Source: Primulina eburnea | Taxonomy: Eukaryota > Streptophyta > Magnoliopsida > Lamiales > Gesneriaceae | Reading direction: 5' to 3' | Assembly (NCBI RefSeq): GCF_022965805.1 | Contig: NC_133108.1 | Coordinates: forward strand, 23,031,545 to 23,095,544 | Length of the DNA stretch: 64,000 nucleotides | In this document: positions 32,995-45,110 of the stretch, one piece after another | Numbering within the stretch: position 1 is the stretch's first letter | How the letters are laid out: each line of letters begins with the position of its first letter | Made by a program: the position numbers and the translations under genes | Notes under the pieces: generated by a model | Seen by the model: only the letters and a program-made list of their open reading frames with translations | Told to the model about the DNA's origin: nothing | The model's database searches: none

Positions 32995-35701
32995 ATGCCT
33001 CCGAGAAGAGTACCGGAACAGGGTAGCACTTCGAATCCTCCCATGGATGTTACAGCCACTCCTATGGAGACACTATTGAAAAGATTTCAGTCATTTCATC
33101 CACCAACTCGGAAAGGTACCGAGACTTCAGTGGACTGCGAGAGTTGGCTAGACGATATCGAGATGCTGTTTGAGTCCCTGGACAATACTGATGAGCGAAG
33201 GGTGAAACTAATTGGACACCAGTTGCACGATATTGCAAAGAACTGGTGGATTACCACGAAGAAGGCATTAGAGCATCGAGGTACGACTATTACCTGGAAT
33301 GTGCTTAGAACTGAATTTTAACAGAGGTTCTTTCCAGTGTCGTACAGGAATGACAAGGGAGCCGAGTTTGCTAATTTGAGACATGGCCAGTTAAACATTG
33401 AGGAATATGTGGCCAAGTTCTCGACCTTGTTGCGATTTTCTCCACATGTGGCTGAAAATGATGAGGCCGCTGCCGATCAGTTTATTAATGGCCTAAATCC
33501 TGAAATCTTTACCTTGGTGAATACCGGGAGGCCAAACAATTTCACTGATGCCCTGAACCGAGCCAAGGGAGCCGAAGCCGGTTTGATAAGACAGAGAGGA
33601 GCTTTGTTTGTGCCACAAGCACCGAGATCAGAACAACCACCTCCTCGATTCGAGAGTGGCGGTGGTAGTGGAAAAAAAACTTTCTGAAAGCTAGGGGAAA
33701 GCAGTTCAAGAAGTCTGGCAACAGTTCTTCCAGTTCTGGTGGTTCGAGACAGACTGGACACAGCCAGAGTTATACAAGACCCTATTGCAGCACCTGTGGA
33801 GGGAAGCATTCCACAGAGCAGTGGCGAGGAATGTTTAGAAGCTGTCGTATTTGTAGATAGCAGGGACATTTTGCTCGAGTATGTCCACAGAGAGGTGCCC
33901 AGGGATCACAGGCAGCAGAGTCATCTGGATCAGTGGCTCAGACAGGGAGACGACCATCTGCTGTTCATTCTTTACAGCCAGCACCGTCTACTCAGTCACA
34001 GCAGAGGCCAAGAGGAAGCCAGACAGTGAGGCAGCCTCCGAGACAGCAGGCCAGAGTGTTTGCTTTGACTGAGGAGCATGCACAGGATGCACCTGATGAT
34101 GTTGTGGCAGGTAACTGCTTTATTTATGGTTATCCTGCATATGTATTGATAGATACTGGTGCATCACATACATTTATATCTGAGCGATTTGCATTGAGTC
34201 AAGCACTGTCTATTGAGTCATTGTCTGATGTAGTGTTTGTCTCTTCTCCGTTGGGACAGGTTTGATATCAGTAAAGTCTATTAAATCTTGTATAATGCAG
34301 TATAATGGTAATGAGATTGAGTTAGACTGTATTGTGCTTGGGATATCTGACTTTGATTGTACTATCGGTATCTATATGTTGACCAAGTACAGGGCTACAG
34401 TCGATTGTTTCCACAAGATTGTTCGATTCAGACCTGAGATGGCTGATGAGTGGAAATTTTATGGTAAGGGTTCTCGAGCTAGAATTCCTTTGATATCTGC
34501 GATGAATATGACTCGATTATTGCAGAAAGGAGCGGATGGATTCCTTGTCTATTCAGTTGATTTACTGAAATCGAGTCCATCATTGGCGGATTTGCCAGTG
34601 GTGTGTGAGTTTGCTGATGTCTTTCCAGATGAGATTCCTGGATTGCCTCCGATTCGAGAGATAGACTTCAGCATTGAGTTGATGCCAGGTACGGTTCCGA
34701 TATCTAGAGCTCCATACCGAAGGGCACCAATTGAGTTGAAAGAGCTGAAAGAACAGTTGGAGGATTTACTGGCCAAGAGATATATCAAACCGAGTGTTTC
34801 TCCTTGGGGTGCTCCTGTACTGTTTGTGAGAAAGAAAAATGGTTCGATGAGACTTTATATCGACTACCGACAACTGAACAAGGCAACGGTAAAGAACAAA
34901 TATCCCTTGCCTCGTATTGTTGATTTGTTTGATCAGTTGCAGGGTTCATCTATATATTCCAAGATCGATCAGAGATTTGGATAACATCAGTTGAGAGTCA
35001 GGGATTCTGATATCTCAAAGACAACATTCAGGACCAGGTATGGACACTATGAATTTATTGTCATGCCATTTGGTTTGACGAATGCGCCGGCTGTATTTAT
35101 GGGATTGATGAACCGTGTTTTCCAGAGATATCTGGATGATTTTGTAATCATATTCATTGACAATATATTGATTTATTCGAAGAATATGATTGAGCATGCA
35201 GAGCATTTAAGAAATGTGTTGCGAATTCTGAGAGCTGAGAAACTGTATGTTAAATTGTCAAAATGTGAGTTCTGGTCGAGACAGGTAGTATTTATGGGAC
35301 ATATTATATCTAGAGACGGTATATCAGTGGATCCCAGTAAGGTCGAGGCAGTAATTTCTTTGCCGAGACCGACATCAGTGCCTGAAATTCGCAGTTTTAT
35401 TGGTTTGGCCGGATATTATCGTCGATTTATTAAAGATTTCTCGAGTATTGCCAAGCCTATTACCCAGTTGACTCAGAAAAATGTTCCATTTGTCTGGTCT
35501 GAAGAATGCGAGACCAGCTTTCTGGAATTAAAGAAAAGACTGACCAGTGCTCCGGTGTTGACTATCCCGTCAGGTACTGGTGATTTTGTAATTTATTGTG
35601 ATGCATCTCATCGAGGATTGAGGTCTATACTGATGCAGCGAGGGCATGTCATTGCTTATGCCTCGAGACAACTGAAACCACATGAGACTCGTTACCCAAT
35701 T
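32995..35701 (+). pseudogene. Element F gag-pol, first part (Gag, PR, RT, start of RNase H)
   Basis: Starts MPPRRV and matches element C throughout. Breaks: TAA at 33319-33321 in Gag; a frameshift at the A run near 33672 before the zinc-knuckle region; a frameshift near 34260 after the protease motif ([15 protein letters not shown]); a TAA at 34982-34984 in RT. The RT motif FIDD reads FIDN near 35157-35165, losing a catalytic Asp. The RNase H start (YCDASHRG) is present. The frame ends in the ...RYPI segment where G inserted and resumes at 41464. It is dead by several independent lesions. Confidence 0.94.
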
Positions 35702-36010
35702 TGTAATAGCCGAGCCCGGTGTACGGTATGGTTTAAGATTTTGTATGATTATTGGCTATTTGGGTAAGTTTAAGTATAGTTTGGATGTTAAGAGTTTCGA
35801 GTTATGATTTATAGTATGGTTGGTTATAGATGATGTGCAGTGTTATTGTAGCGGCGTTACGATTAAATTCATGATAAATGGTATATTGATCCAAATGAGG
35901 TGAGGCCAATTGGAGTGGTTAGATAAGACATAAGGCTATAACTTCCTTATTTTGAGTTTTGTTCAAATCATTGCGGAAGGTAAGCCAAAAGTGTCCCGAA
36001 GAGTGTTGTG

Positions 36011-36039
36011 TGTTTCCACAAGATTGTTCGATTCAGACC
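36011..36039 (+). other. 29-bp patch identical to element F pol
   Basis: These 29 bases equal 34406-34434 in F, coding the CFHKIVRF segment. The G 3' LTR has an unrelated 9-base stretch here. With about 8 further filler bases the patch replaces that stretch. C has a similar but not identical segment. Confidence 0.9.
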
Positions 36040-36245
36040 AAAAGAGTCCAGTGAGACAGGTTGGGAGATTTAGCATAACTTTTTACTCAGACCTCCAAAT
36101 GATCTGAAATTTTGAGGGAGTCAAGATAAGACATAGAGCTACAACTTTGTAGTTTACCACTTTTTCCAATTCGGAAGGAAAGAGGAATTTCTGAGGCGAT
36201 CTTTGTAGAAGCTGTGCGCAGAGTAAGATTTGGTCCGAAGGTAGA

Positions 36246-36356
36246 GCGCACCCGCGGTCATGTAAGGACCGCACCCGCGGTCTCAGTGGTTCAGAAAATG
36301 GTTTTTGGTCGTAGGCTTGGCGCACCCGCGGTCCTTGGAGTGCCGCACCCGCGGTC
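36246..36356 (+). repeat. CCGCACCCGCGG palindrome array, 4 units (G 5' LTR)
   Basis: Four clean units. The 3' LTR copy at 40151-40260 also has four, so G has half the array length of A and D. Confidence 0.9.
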
Positions 36357-36704
36357 TTGCTTTTTGGAGGTATGGTCGAGATTTAAAGTAACTTTTTGGA
36401 TGATTTGACTTCATTTCTCTTCTTCTTTCCCCTTCAATCTCGTTTTTCTCTCTAAGGAGCAAGGGTTTTCATCCATTTTTCATCCATTTCCTACCTTTGA
36501 TTCTTGGATCTAGTTCGATTTTCGACTTGAGATCGAGGTTCTCCTTGGTGCTAGGAAGCTTAGGTAAGTTTTTGGTTGAGTTCTATCATGGTTTTTGGTA
36601 ATGAGATGCTATAGGTTGATGTATTGGTTGGTTTAATGGATTATTTGACTTGTATTTTTGGATATTGAGTTGATGTTGGTGTTATTTACGGATTATTGTT
36701 GTAG

Positions 36705-36745
36705 GTGGTGAACCAAGAGCTAAGTTTGAGGTGTTCTATTGGGTT
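36705..36745 (+). other. Predicted 41-nt leader exon in G 5' LTR
   Basis: Bounded by TTGTTGTAG and GTAAGTGG, with introns 36564-36704 (141 nt) and 36746-37312 (567 nt). The 3' LTR copy is 40607-40647. Confidence 0.5.
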
Positions 36746-37560
36746 GTAAGTGGAATTTCATCCCTTGTGCTCACATGATGTTATATGTATTGTGTTTCAA
36801 AGGTTTTAAAGTGTTATTCCCTTCCATTGATCCATTGTTATGTATTGATTTCATTGATTATCTATTGGAGGCATTGTATGTCTCACTATTGTTAAAAAGG
36901 GAATACAAGAGAAAATATAGATATTGCGAAACGACGGCTTTAAATGTTATTGAGAATTCAAATGTTTTTATTGGATTTATTTAATCATAGTCAGAGCATT
37001 GCATGCAATTAGATGATCATCGCCCATAGGCTTGTATCCCTCAGAGTTATCGGTTTATATCGATTTGGGATACGGGTACCACAGTCAGAGATACTATTGA
37101 TATCAATCCAACCAGAGAAAAGAGAAATACCATCGTATTGCTATCTATTACTATTGCTATTGCTACAGTTATTGCTACAGTATTCATGTATCAGAGTTGA
37201 TGGTATTTATGATTTCAAAATCATGTTTTACAGAGTATACTATGTATCATTGTTATGTAAGAGTTCCACTTGCTGAGATTTATTCTCATTTCAGTTATTT
37301 CATGTGATGCAGATCAGAGTGGCGGCCCGGGACGTTGACTGTGGACTGGGGGTCATATGCATACACCGTTGGAAGGAAGATTTTGGCATGATCATAGGAA
37401 TGATGTTTTGTATTTTGTTTTGTCATTCGAATGATCATGTGTTACTATTTTGTAAAGATGTTTAAAGAAATGTATTTTGAAACTCCTTCCATATTTTAAA
37501 GAAAATTATTTTTATTCCGCTGCGTATTTTATTTAAAGAGGTCAGGGGTGTCACATTTAG

Positions 37561-37572
37561 TGGTATCAGAGC
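37561..37572 (+). other. Primer binding site, element G
   Basis: TGGTATCAGAGC, a perfect initiator tRNA-Met complement. Confidence 0.93.
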
Positions 37573-37692
37573 GGTGTTCTTCGGACCAATGCATATGACT
37601 TCGTCTACTTTCAACTGTCCGGGTATGTTTTCTTGCATCTATCCGTTGTTATATATTGATATGTCTTTTGTGAGCACATTGTAGAGTAGAGG

Positions 37693-39360
37693 ATGCCACC
37701 TAAGAGGAAAGCAGTAGAGGGTGAGGATAGTTCTTCCTCGAGAGTTGTCGACGAGTTCGGCAAGTTACTGAGAGAGCAGGCCAAGGTTCATAGTGAGCAG
37801 ATTCAGCAGTTGCTCCGATTGCAAGGAGCAGGTCAGGGCAGAGGTCAGGGTAGAGGGCAGGTTGCTCAGGTTGTTGGCACTGATGCCATATTTTCTGCGT
37901 TTAAGAGGATGGATCCGCCAGAGTTTTCATGGAGCACCGATCCTTTAGTTGCAGTTGAGTGGGTCAAGGCTTTAGAGGCGATCTTCGATCATCTCCACTA
38001 TGAGGATAGAGACCGTATCAGCTGTGCTGTATTCATGTTGGTTAAAGCTGCTCGCATCTGGTGGAATGCGACCAAGGTTGGCATCGATGTTTCGACATTG
38101 AAGTGGTCAGAGTTTACAGAGTTGTTCTATGACAAGTATTTCCCCGACGCACTTCGAGCGAGGAAGGTGACAGAGTTCTTGGAGCTTCGACAGGGGAGCA
38201 TGGATGTTGGTGAGTATATCCTGAAGTTTGAGGAGGGTTGCCTATTTGCTCCTTACATTGCATCCAATGACAGAGATAAAGGCGCTCATTTCATTCGAGG
38301 CCTTAGAGCAGAGATTCGTAGAGATATCAACATGTCCAAGGCTGTGACTTTCAAGGAAATCGTGTCCAAGGCTTTGTTGGCCGAGCAGGACGAGAAGGAC
38401 ATTGCCCGGGAGAGGCAAGCGAGACATCAGGCTAGTGCTCAGAGGAGCCAGAGTTTGAGTCAGCAAGGTGGAGATCGATTCAAAGGGAAAGACAAGATGG
38501 ATCTGAATCCTAGACCACCGACAGTCCCATCTGATCCTGAGAAGCCATTGTGTCCCAAGTGCGGCAGACATCATTGGGGAGAGTGCAGATATGGCACTCA
38601 TACTTGTTATCGTTGTGGCACGGCAGGACACATTGCTAGAGATTGTCCTCAGGGAGCTAGTCAAGAGAGAGTGCAGGGTCGTATCTTTTCGCTGACCAAG
38701 GAAGATGATGGCGATAGGGGAGGTATGCTCGCCAGTGCAGGTACTTCGCTGGTCCTTCCTTTTACTTCTTGTTTTGAGGCTGAGAGATTGCTGTGTAGAG
38801 GTTGTGTTGGGTTTTTGGCTTTTATTGTTGATGTGGATAGTATGGTTAAGTTGAATATTGGTGATATTGATGTGGTGATAGAGTTTGTTGATGTGTTTGA
38901 GCTTGATGTGCCGGGTTTGCCTCCGGACAGAGATAGGGAGTTTGTGATTGCTTGGATGGTCCCTGGAATCATTGCTCGTTTATCAGCGTTGGTTATTAGG
39001 GCTACATTGACGGACAAGATCCGTAGAGAGCAGACTGTCGTGGTTCAGTTGATAGAGATGAGAGCTAGAGCAGAGGAGAGAGTTACCTTAGAGTTTAGAG
39101 TGTATGGTGATGGTTTGGTGACCCTTAGAGGTTGTATTTGTGTTCCTTCAGATTTTTGGAAGAGTTTGCATAGAGCTATGGGTTCGCGGTTAGCATTTAG
39201 TACAGCTTGTCACCCTCAGAGCGACGGTCAATCAGAGAGAGTCATTCAGATTCTAGAGGATATGCTCAGAGCTTGTACTATCTATTATCCAGGTAGCTGG
39301 GATTCTATGTTGCCTTTGACAGAGTTCACAATGTGTTTCATGTTTCGATGCTCAGGATAG
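37693..39360 (+). CDS. Element G: Gag with fused pol remnants, open frame of 555 residues
   Basis: It starts MPPKRK and contains a complete Gag with both Cys/His motifs, ending [14 protein letters not shown]. Three large deletions follow without losing the frame: from SLTKE to DDGDRGG (all of protease), from EFVI to WMVPG (RT and RNase H), and from CICVP to SDFWKS (integrase finger and the first catalytic Asp region). A fourth joins the integrase core to the later HNVFHVSML region and shifts the frame, giving a stop at 39358-39360. The remaining chromodomain-coding end, to about 39595, is untranslated. It could make Gag but no working enzyme, so it would depend on a related intact element such as an A/D family member. 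Confidence 0.88.
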   Translation: MPPKRKAVEGEDSSSSRVVDEFGKLLREQAKVHSEQIQQLLRLQGAGQGRGQGRGQVAQVVGTDAIFSAFKRMDPPEFSWSTDPLVAVEWVKALEAIFDHLHYEDRDRISCAVFMLVKAARIWWNATKVGIDVSTLKWSEFTELFYDKYFPDALRARKVTEFLELRQGSMDVGEYILKFEEGCLFAPYIASNDRDKGAHFIRGLRAEIRRDINMSKAVTFKEIVSKALLAEQDEKDIARERQARHQASAQRSQSLSQQGGDRFKGKDKMDLNPRPPTVPSDPEKPLCPKCGRHHWGECRYGTHTCYRCGTAGHIARDCPQGASQERVQGRIFSLTKEDDGDRGGMLASAGTSLVLPFTSCFEAERLLCRGCVGFLAFIVDVDSMVKLNIGDIDVVIEFVDVFELDVPGLPPDRDREFVIAWMVPGIIARLSALVIRATLTDKIRREQTVVVQLIEMRARAEERVTLEFRVYGDGLVTLRGCICVPSDFWKSLHRAMGSRLAFSTACHPQSDGQSERVIQILEDMLRACTIYYPGSWDSMLPLTEFTMCFMFRCSG

Positions 39361-39595
39361 TATATTGCGAATCTTTCCCATGTTCTTCGCCACGATCCAT
39401 TGGACTTGACGCCGAATTTGACATACCAAGAGATTTCGATTCAGATTTTGGATCGCACAGTAAGAGTATTGAGGATCAAAGAGATCGGCATTGTTAAAGT
39501 CCTTTGAAGGAATCATTTGATAGAAGAGGCTACGTGGGAACCAGAGGTTGAGATGAGAGAGAGGTATCCTGAGTTGTTCGTGTAGTGACGTCAAT
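39361..39595 (+). pseudogene. Element G pol remnant, chromodomain end
   Basis: Matches the last 80 codons of D pol (LRHDPLDLTPNL... to ELFV). It is separated from the open frame by a stop and contains a further TGA near 39507. Confidence 0.85.
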
Positions 39596-39613
39596 TTCGC
39601 GGACGAAATTCCT

Positions 39614-39628
39614 CTAAGGAGGGGAGAT
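39614..39628 (+). other. Polypurine tract, element G
   Basis: TAAGGAGGGGAGAT before TGTAATAGCC, as in A and D. Confidence 0.9.
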
Positions 39629-41458
39629 TGTAATAGCCGAGCCCGGTGTACGGTATGGTTTAAGATTTTGTATGATTATTGGCTATTTGGGTAAGTTTAA
39701 GTATAGTTTGGATGTTAAGAGTTTCGAGTTATGATTTATAGTATGGTTGGTTATAGATGATGTGCAGTGTTATTGTAGCGGCGTTACGATTAAATTCATG
39801 ATAAATGGTATATTGATCCAAATGAGGTGAGGCCAATTGGAGTGGTTAGATAAGACATAAGGCTATAACTTCCTTATTTTGAGTTTTGTTCAAATCATTG
39901 CGGAAGGTAAGCCAAAAGTGTCCCGAAGAGTGTTGTGTGTTTCGACGTTCCTCCAGTGAGACAGGTTGGGAGATTTAGCATAACTTTTTACTCAGACCTC
40001 CAAATGATCTGAAATTTTGAGGGAGTCAAGATAAGACATCGAGCTACAACTTTGTAGTTTACCACTTTTTCCAATTCGGACGGGAAGAGGCATTTCTGAG
40101 GCGATCTTTGTAGAAGCTGTGCACAGAGTAAGATTTGGTCCGAAGGTAGAGCGCACCCGCGGTCATGTAAGGACCGCACCCGCGGTCTCAGTGGTTCAGA
40201 AAATGGCTTTTGGTCGTAGGCTTGGCGCACCCGCGGTCCTTGGAGTGCCGCACCCGCGGTCTTGCTTTTTGGAGGTATGGTCGAGATTTAAAGTAACTTT
40301 TTGGATGATTTGACTTCATTTCTCTTCTTCTTTCCCCTTCAATCTCGTTTTTCTCTCAAGGAGCAAGGGTTTTCTTCCATTTCATCCATTTCCTACCTTT
40401 GATTCTTGGATCTAGTTCGATTTTCGACTTGAGATCGAGGTTCTCCTTGGTGCTAGGAAGCTTAGGTAAGTTTTTGGTTGAGTTCTATCATGGTTTTTGG
40501 TAATGAGATGCTATAGGTTGATGTATTGGTTGGTTTAATGGATTATTTGACTTGTATTTTTGGATATTGAGTTGATGTTGGTGTTATTTACGGATTATTG
40601 TTGTAGGTGGTGAACCAAGAGCTAAGTTTGAGGTGTTCTATTGGGTTGTAAGTGGAATTTCATCCCTTGTGCTCACATGATGTTATATGTATTGTGTTTC
40701 AAAGGTTTTAAAGTGTTATTCCCTTCTATTGATCCATTGTTATGTATTGATTTCATTGATTATCTATTGGAGGCATTGTATGTCTCACTATTTTTAAAAA
40801 GGGAATACAAGAGAAAATATAGAGATTGCGAAACGACGGCTTTAAATGTTATTGAGAATTCAAATGTTTTTATTGGATTGATTTAATCATAGTCAGAGCA
40901 TTGCATGCAATTAGATGATCATCGCCCATAGGCTTGTATCCCTCAGAGTTATCGGTTTATATCGATTTGGGATACGGGTACCACAGTCAGAGATACTATT
41001 GATATCAATCCAACCAGAGAAAAGAGAAATACCATCGTATTGCTATCTATTACTATTGTTATTGCTACAGTTATTGCTACAGTATTCATGTATCAGAGTT
41101 GATGGTATTTATGATTTCAAAGTCATGTTTTACAGAGTATACTATGTATCATTGTTATGTAAGAGTTCCACTTGCTGAGATTTATTCTCATTTCAGTTAT
41201 TTCATGTGATGCAGATCAGAGTGGCGGCCCGGGACGTTGACTGTGGACTGGGGGGTCATATGCATACACCGTTGGAAGGAAGATTTTGGCATGATCATAG
41301 GAATGATGTTTTGTATTTTGTTTTGTCATTCGAATGATCATGTGTTACTATTTTGTAAAGATGTTTAAATAAATGTATTTTGAAACTCCTTCCATATTTT
41401 AAAGAAAATTATTTTTATTCCGCTGCGTATTTTATTTAAAGAGGTCAGGGGTGTCACA
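39629..41458 (+). mobile_element. Element G 3' LTR
   Basis: 1830 bp with the unpatched sequence at the site of the F-derived insertion. Hairpin 41176-41190, array 40151-40260. Confidence 0.95.
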
Positions 41459-43232
41459 CAATTCATGATCTTGAATTGGCGGCCATTGTCTTTGCTTTGA
41501 AGATATGGCGACATTATCTGTACAGTGAGAAGTTTGAGATCTATTCTGATCACAAAATCTTGAAATATATGTTTTCCCAGTCTCAATTGAATATGAGGCA
41601 GCAGAGATGGCTTGATTTGCTTAAAGATTTCGATTGTGAAATCAAATACTACCCAAGAAAATCCAATGCAGCAGCTGATGCACTGAGTCGAAAGGTATGT
41701 TCTCTGTCCTTATCGACTATGGGTGTTTCAAATTTGATTGAAGACTGCTGTTTGTCTGGATTAGTATTTGAAACAGATCGTTAGCCTTTAAGTTTATGTG
41801 CTATTCGGGCTGAACCAGAGCTGATTTTGAAATTCAAAGAGGAACAGAAAGTTGATCAGAACGTACAAAATTCGATTGCCATGGTTAGAGCTGGACATCA
41901 ATCGGAGTATAAAGTTCGTGATAGCGTTGTGTATGTAAATAATCGTCTGGTTGTGCCGAATGTTTCAAAGTTGAGACAACAGATATTGTTAGAAGCGCAT
42001 AACAGTCGATTCAGTATCCATCCTGGTGGCAAGAAGATGTAAAATGATTTGAAGACACAATATTGGTGGAATCAGATGAAATCTGATGTTACTGAATTTG
42101 TAGCCAAGTGTCTGAATTGCCAACAGATGAAAGCGGAAAGAAAGAAACCAGGAGGATTGTTACAGAGTTTGTCGATTCCTGAATGGAAATGAGATCACAT
42201 TTCCATGGATTTTGTAACACAGTGCCCTCGATCTTCCCGAGGTTGTGATGCGATTTGGGTTTTGATCGATCGATTGACCAAATCTGCATGTTTCATTCCA
42301 TACAAGATGACGTACCGATATGACCAGATAGCCGATATTTATGTGCGAAAGGTGATTAGATTGTACGGCATGCCGAAGTCGATTGTTTCAGACCGTGATC
42401 CTCGGTTTACTTCGCACTTCTGGCAGAGTTTGAAACAAGCTCTAGGTACGAAGTTACATCTGAGTACTGCATATCATCCCCAGACTGACGGACAGTCAGA
42501 ACGGACGATTCAAACATTGGAGGATATGCTGAGAGCAGTAGTGCTTGACTTTAGCATTTATTGGCAGGATGCCTTGCCTCTTTGCGAGTTTTCGTACAAC
42601 AATAGCTATCAGACGAGTATTGAGATGGCTCCATTTGAGGCGTTTTACGGAAAGAAATGAAGATCCCCTTTATATTGGGATGATATCTCTGAGGTTCCTG
42701 AGATCAGACCTGATATGATCAGAGATATGACAGAAAAAGTGAAACTGATTCAGAAGAAAATGAAGGCAGCACAGGACAGACAAGCCAAATATGCCAACAT
42801 TCGACGTAGACCGTTGGTATTTGAGACTGGAGATCGAGTATTTTTGAAGATTTCTCCTTTCAGAAGAGTTTTCAGAATTGGCAAGAAAGGAAAGTTGTCT
42901 CCACGATACGTATTCTCGAGAAGATAGGAGAACGTGCCTATAGACTTGCATTACCACCTTCATTATCAGGGATACATGATGTCTTTCATGTATCTATGCT
43001 GCGGAAGTATCTCCCTGATGATTCACATGGTATTCACCCAGACGAGGCCGAGCTTGATGAATCTCTGAGTTATGTTGAAAAACCAATTCAAATTATCGAT
43101 CGGAAATAAAAACAACTCAGAACGAAGATTATCCCACTTGTAAAAGTGCAGTGGACTCATCATGGCATTGAGAAAGCTACCTGGGAGACTGAATCAGATA
43201 TGAGACAGGAATTCCCACGTTTATTTCAATGA
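41459..43232 (+). pseudogene. Element F pol, second part (RNase H, IN, chromodomain)
   Basis: Resumes with [25 protein letters not shown], the integrase finger, integrase core ([28 protein letters not shown]) and chromodomain-like tail (PIQIIDRK). Lesions include TAG near 41782, TAA near 42040, TGA near 42190, TGA at 42658 and TAA near 43108, plus a frameshift near 42917 that drops part of the C-terminal integrase domain. Confidence 0.93.
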
Positions 43233-43337
43233 TGTAAGTTTTCAAATTCAGCTTCTATTACTTTTGCCTGTTTATTGCATGTGATTACATTGCTGGTAAT
43301 ATGATTGATTGCATGTGATTTCGGGGACGAAATCGTA

Positions 43338-43355
43338 TCTTAAGGGGGGGAAAAA
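43338..43355 (+). other. Polypurine tract, element F
   Basis: Purine run around TAAGGGGGGGAAAAA directly before the 3' LTR start TGTAATGTCC. Confidence 0.9.
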
Positions 43356-45110
43356 TGTAATGTCCGAGAATTCGATTATGATAATCTGATATGAATTATT
43401 GATTTTAGAATTGATATGATTATGGATGGACCATTCCGAGGCCAGATTGGGCAAAGCATGTGATTTAGGTGATATTCAGACATAATGTCTGGCGCCCGAG
43501 CGGTAATCTTTAACCGCCCGAGCGCCAATGTGCAATCCGAAAGTGCTTGAACAGAGAATGCCGCGCCCGAGCGGTAGTTTAGCACCGCCCGAGCGCCGAC
43601 AGCAATGCTGGAAAATAAGACATGTTTCTTCAGCATGCAAGCAGATGTATATATATGTATAATAAGGCATTATTCCTTCAGAATCAGCAAGGAAACAACG
43701 TTGGAAGTTTCAAATAAAAGCTAAGAAAAATCCTTAAGCCTTTATATTTCGAACTGTCCTTTAGATTTTGAATCCGACTTCAGTACTATGCTCCTATCAA
43801 CGCAGGCTACAACTGGACGTAAGTTTTGTTACGTTTGGATATCATTTGAAATTATGATTTTGATGGAATTGAATAGAATTCATATATAGTGTTCTTGAAT
43901 ACTAGACACGGTAGAATCGAAGTCAGATCGAATAACAGACTGATTATGGAATTGTTATGATTTTCTGATTATATTGATTTGAAATCGGACAAATTTGGAT
44001 TATGAATGAATTACAGATTGTATCGGATATGAGTTATGATTTGTAATTGATGTCTGTTGATTTGGCATTGATGGGAATACTGAAATTGTATCGTTATGCC
44101 ATTAATTTGAATAAAATCCAGATTAATCAGATTCAGTGTTGAATTGAGAATAGAACATTGATATTATGATTCTCGATATGTCGTTTCAGATTTACAGAGA
44201 CAGTATTGAGTTCCGAACTGATATTGCTTCAGACCGAGACTACAAACAAAAGGTATAAGTCAATGTGATATTGGGAGATCGACTCAAGTAGGATATACTT
44301 GAGTTTCCCTAAATCACATACTTCTTATGATTATGTTCTTTTCTTTGACTTGATATGCTTGTTCTATGGATGTATAGACAGCAGGTATTAGACGAGTGAT
44401 CTTGTGACAGAAGTGCCTGATAGTGGTGGGATCGCCACGGGCACATTGCACGATGTCACAAGATAGTGTATTGGCGATAGTGCCACAGTCTGTGACGGAT
44501 AGGTCAAGACACTGGATGTTTGGTTATATCGACGTGGATAGAGTCGGAGTTTCTTCTATTACTGTTGGTCGATATAGGAATACCAACGTCTGGAAACCAG
44601 GATCCCTAGACTAGGATTGAGTCTAGTCTGAGTCGTGGAGTCACGAGTCTGATTGATAGTTTGATATTATTTATGTTTCAGATTTTGATATATATCTGAT
44701 ATCTGCTTCATGCTTTATATTGATTAGATGATTGCATGTTCGTTGATTTATACTGGGATTATATGCTCACCGGAATTATCCGGTTGTTGTCGTGTTTGTA
44801 TGTGTGCATGACAACAGGTGGGACAGGATCAGGGTCGATGAGATGACGAGAGATCATGATTAGAGTGGAGACCACGGACTTTGATGTTGCTGTAGATAGG
44901 GTTTGAACAATTAATAGCTAGTGTTGAACCTTCGTCTGTCATTGAGTGTATGATGTACATGACTTGTTCCTTATGTTATACGGATATGTATATTAATATG
45001 ATTTCCATTACGTTCCACACTTTAAAAAAAAAAATTAAATCCTGTTTATTATAATTGATTAAATGATCCCAATGACGATTATGAATTTGATTAGCGTCCG
45101 GGTCCCCACA
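43356..45110 (+). mobile_element. Element F 3' LTR
   Basis: 1755 bp. It keeps the 152-bp segment (44271-44422) lost from the 5' LTR, and has two hairpins: the second matches the one missing in the 5' LTR, and its first stands where the 5' LTR has two. Confidence 0.95.
43491..43597 (+). repeat. Two GGCGCCCGAGCGG hairpins (F 3' LTR)
   Basis: Units at 43491-43526 and 43563-43596, both with perfect or near-perfect stems. Confidence 0.9.

Larger units (their letters stand above)
35702..37555 (+). mobile_element. Element G 5' LTR
   Basis: TGTAATAGCCGAGCCCGG to GGGTGTCACA. Parts: foreign patch 36011-36039, palindrome array 36246-36356 (four units), donor 36564, 41-nt exon 36705-36745, hairpin 37274-37288 (TGAGA-TTTAT-TCTCA), acceptor ending 37312. 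Confidence 0.95.
35702..41458 (+). mobile_element. Element G: gag-only deletion derivative of the A/D family, inside F
   Basis: 5757 bp with LTRs of 1854 bp (35702-37555) and 1830 bp (39629-41458). CAATT is duplicated at 35697-35701 and 41459-41463. The internal region is only about 2.1 kb because most of pol is missing. The LTRs differ by about 15 substitutions by eye plus one replaced patch in the 5' copy. Confidence 0.96.
31102..45110 (+). mobile_element. Element F: full-length chromovirus related to C, interrupted by G
   Basis: It has LTRs at 31102-32736 and 43356-45110, a mutated primer site, a broken gag-pol (32995-35701 and 41464-43232) and a polypurine tract. AATGG is duplicated at 31097-31101 and 45111-45115. 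F belongs to the same family group as C but is much older: the LTRs differ at many positions and by several indels. Confidence 0.96.
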
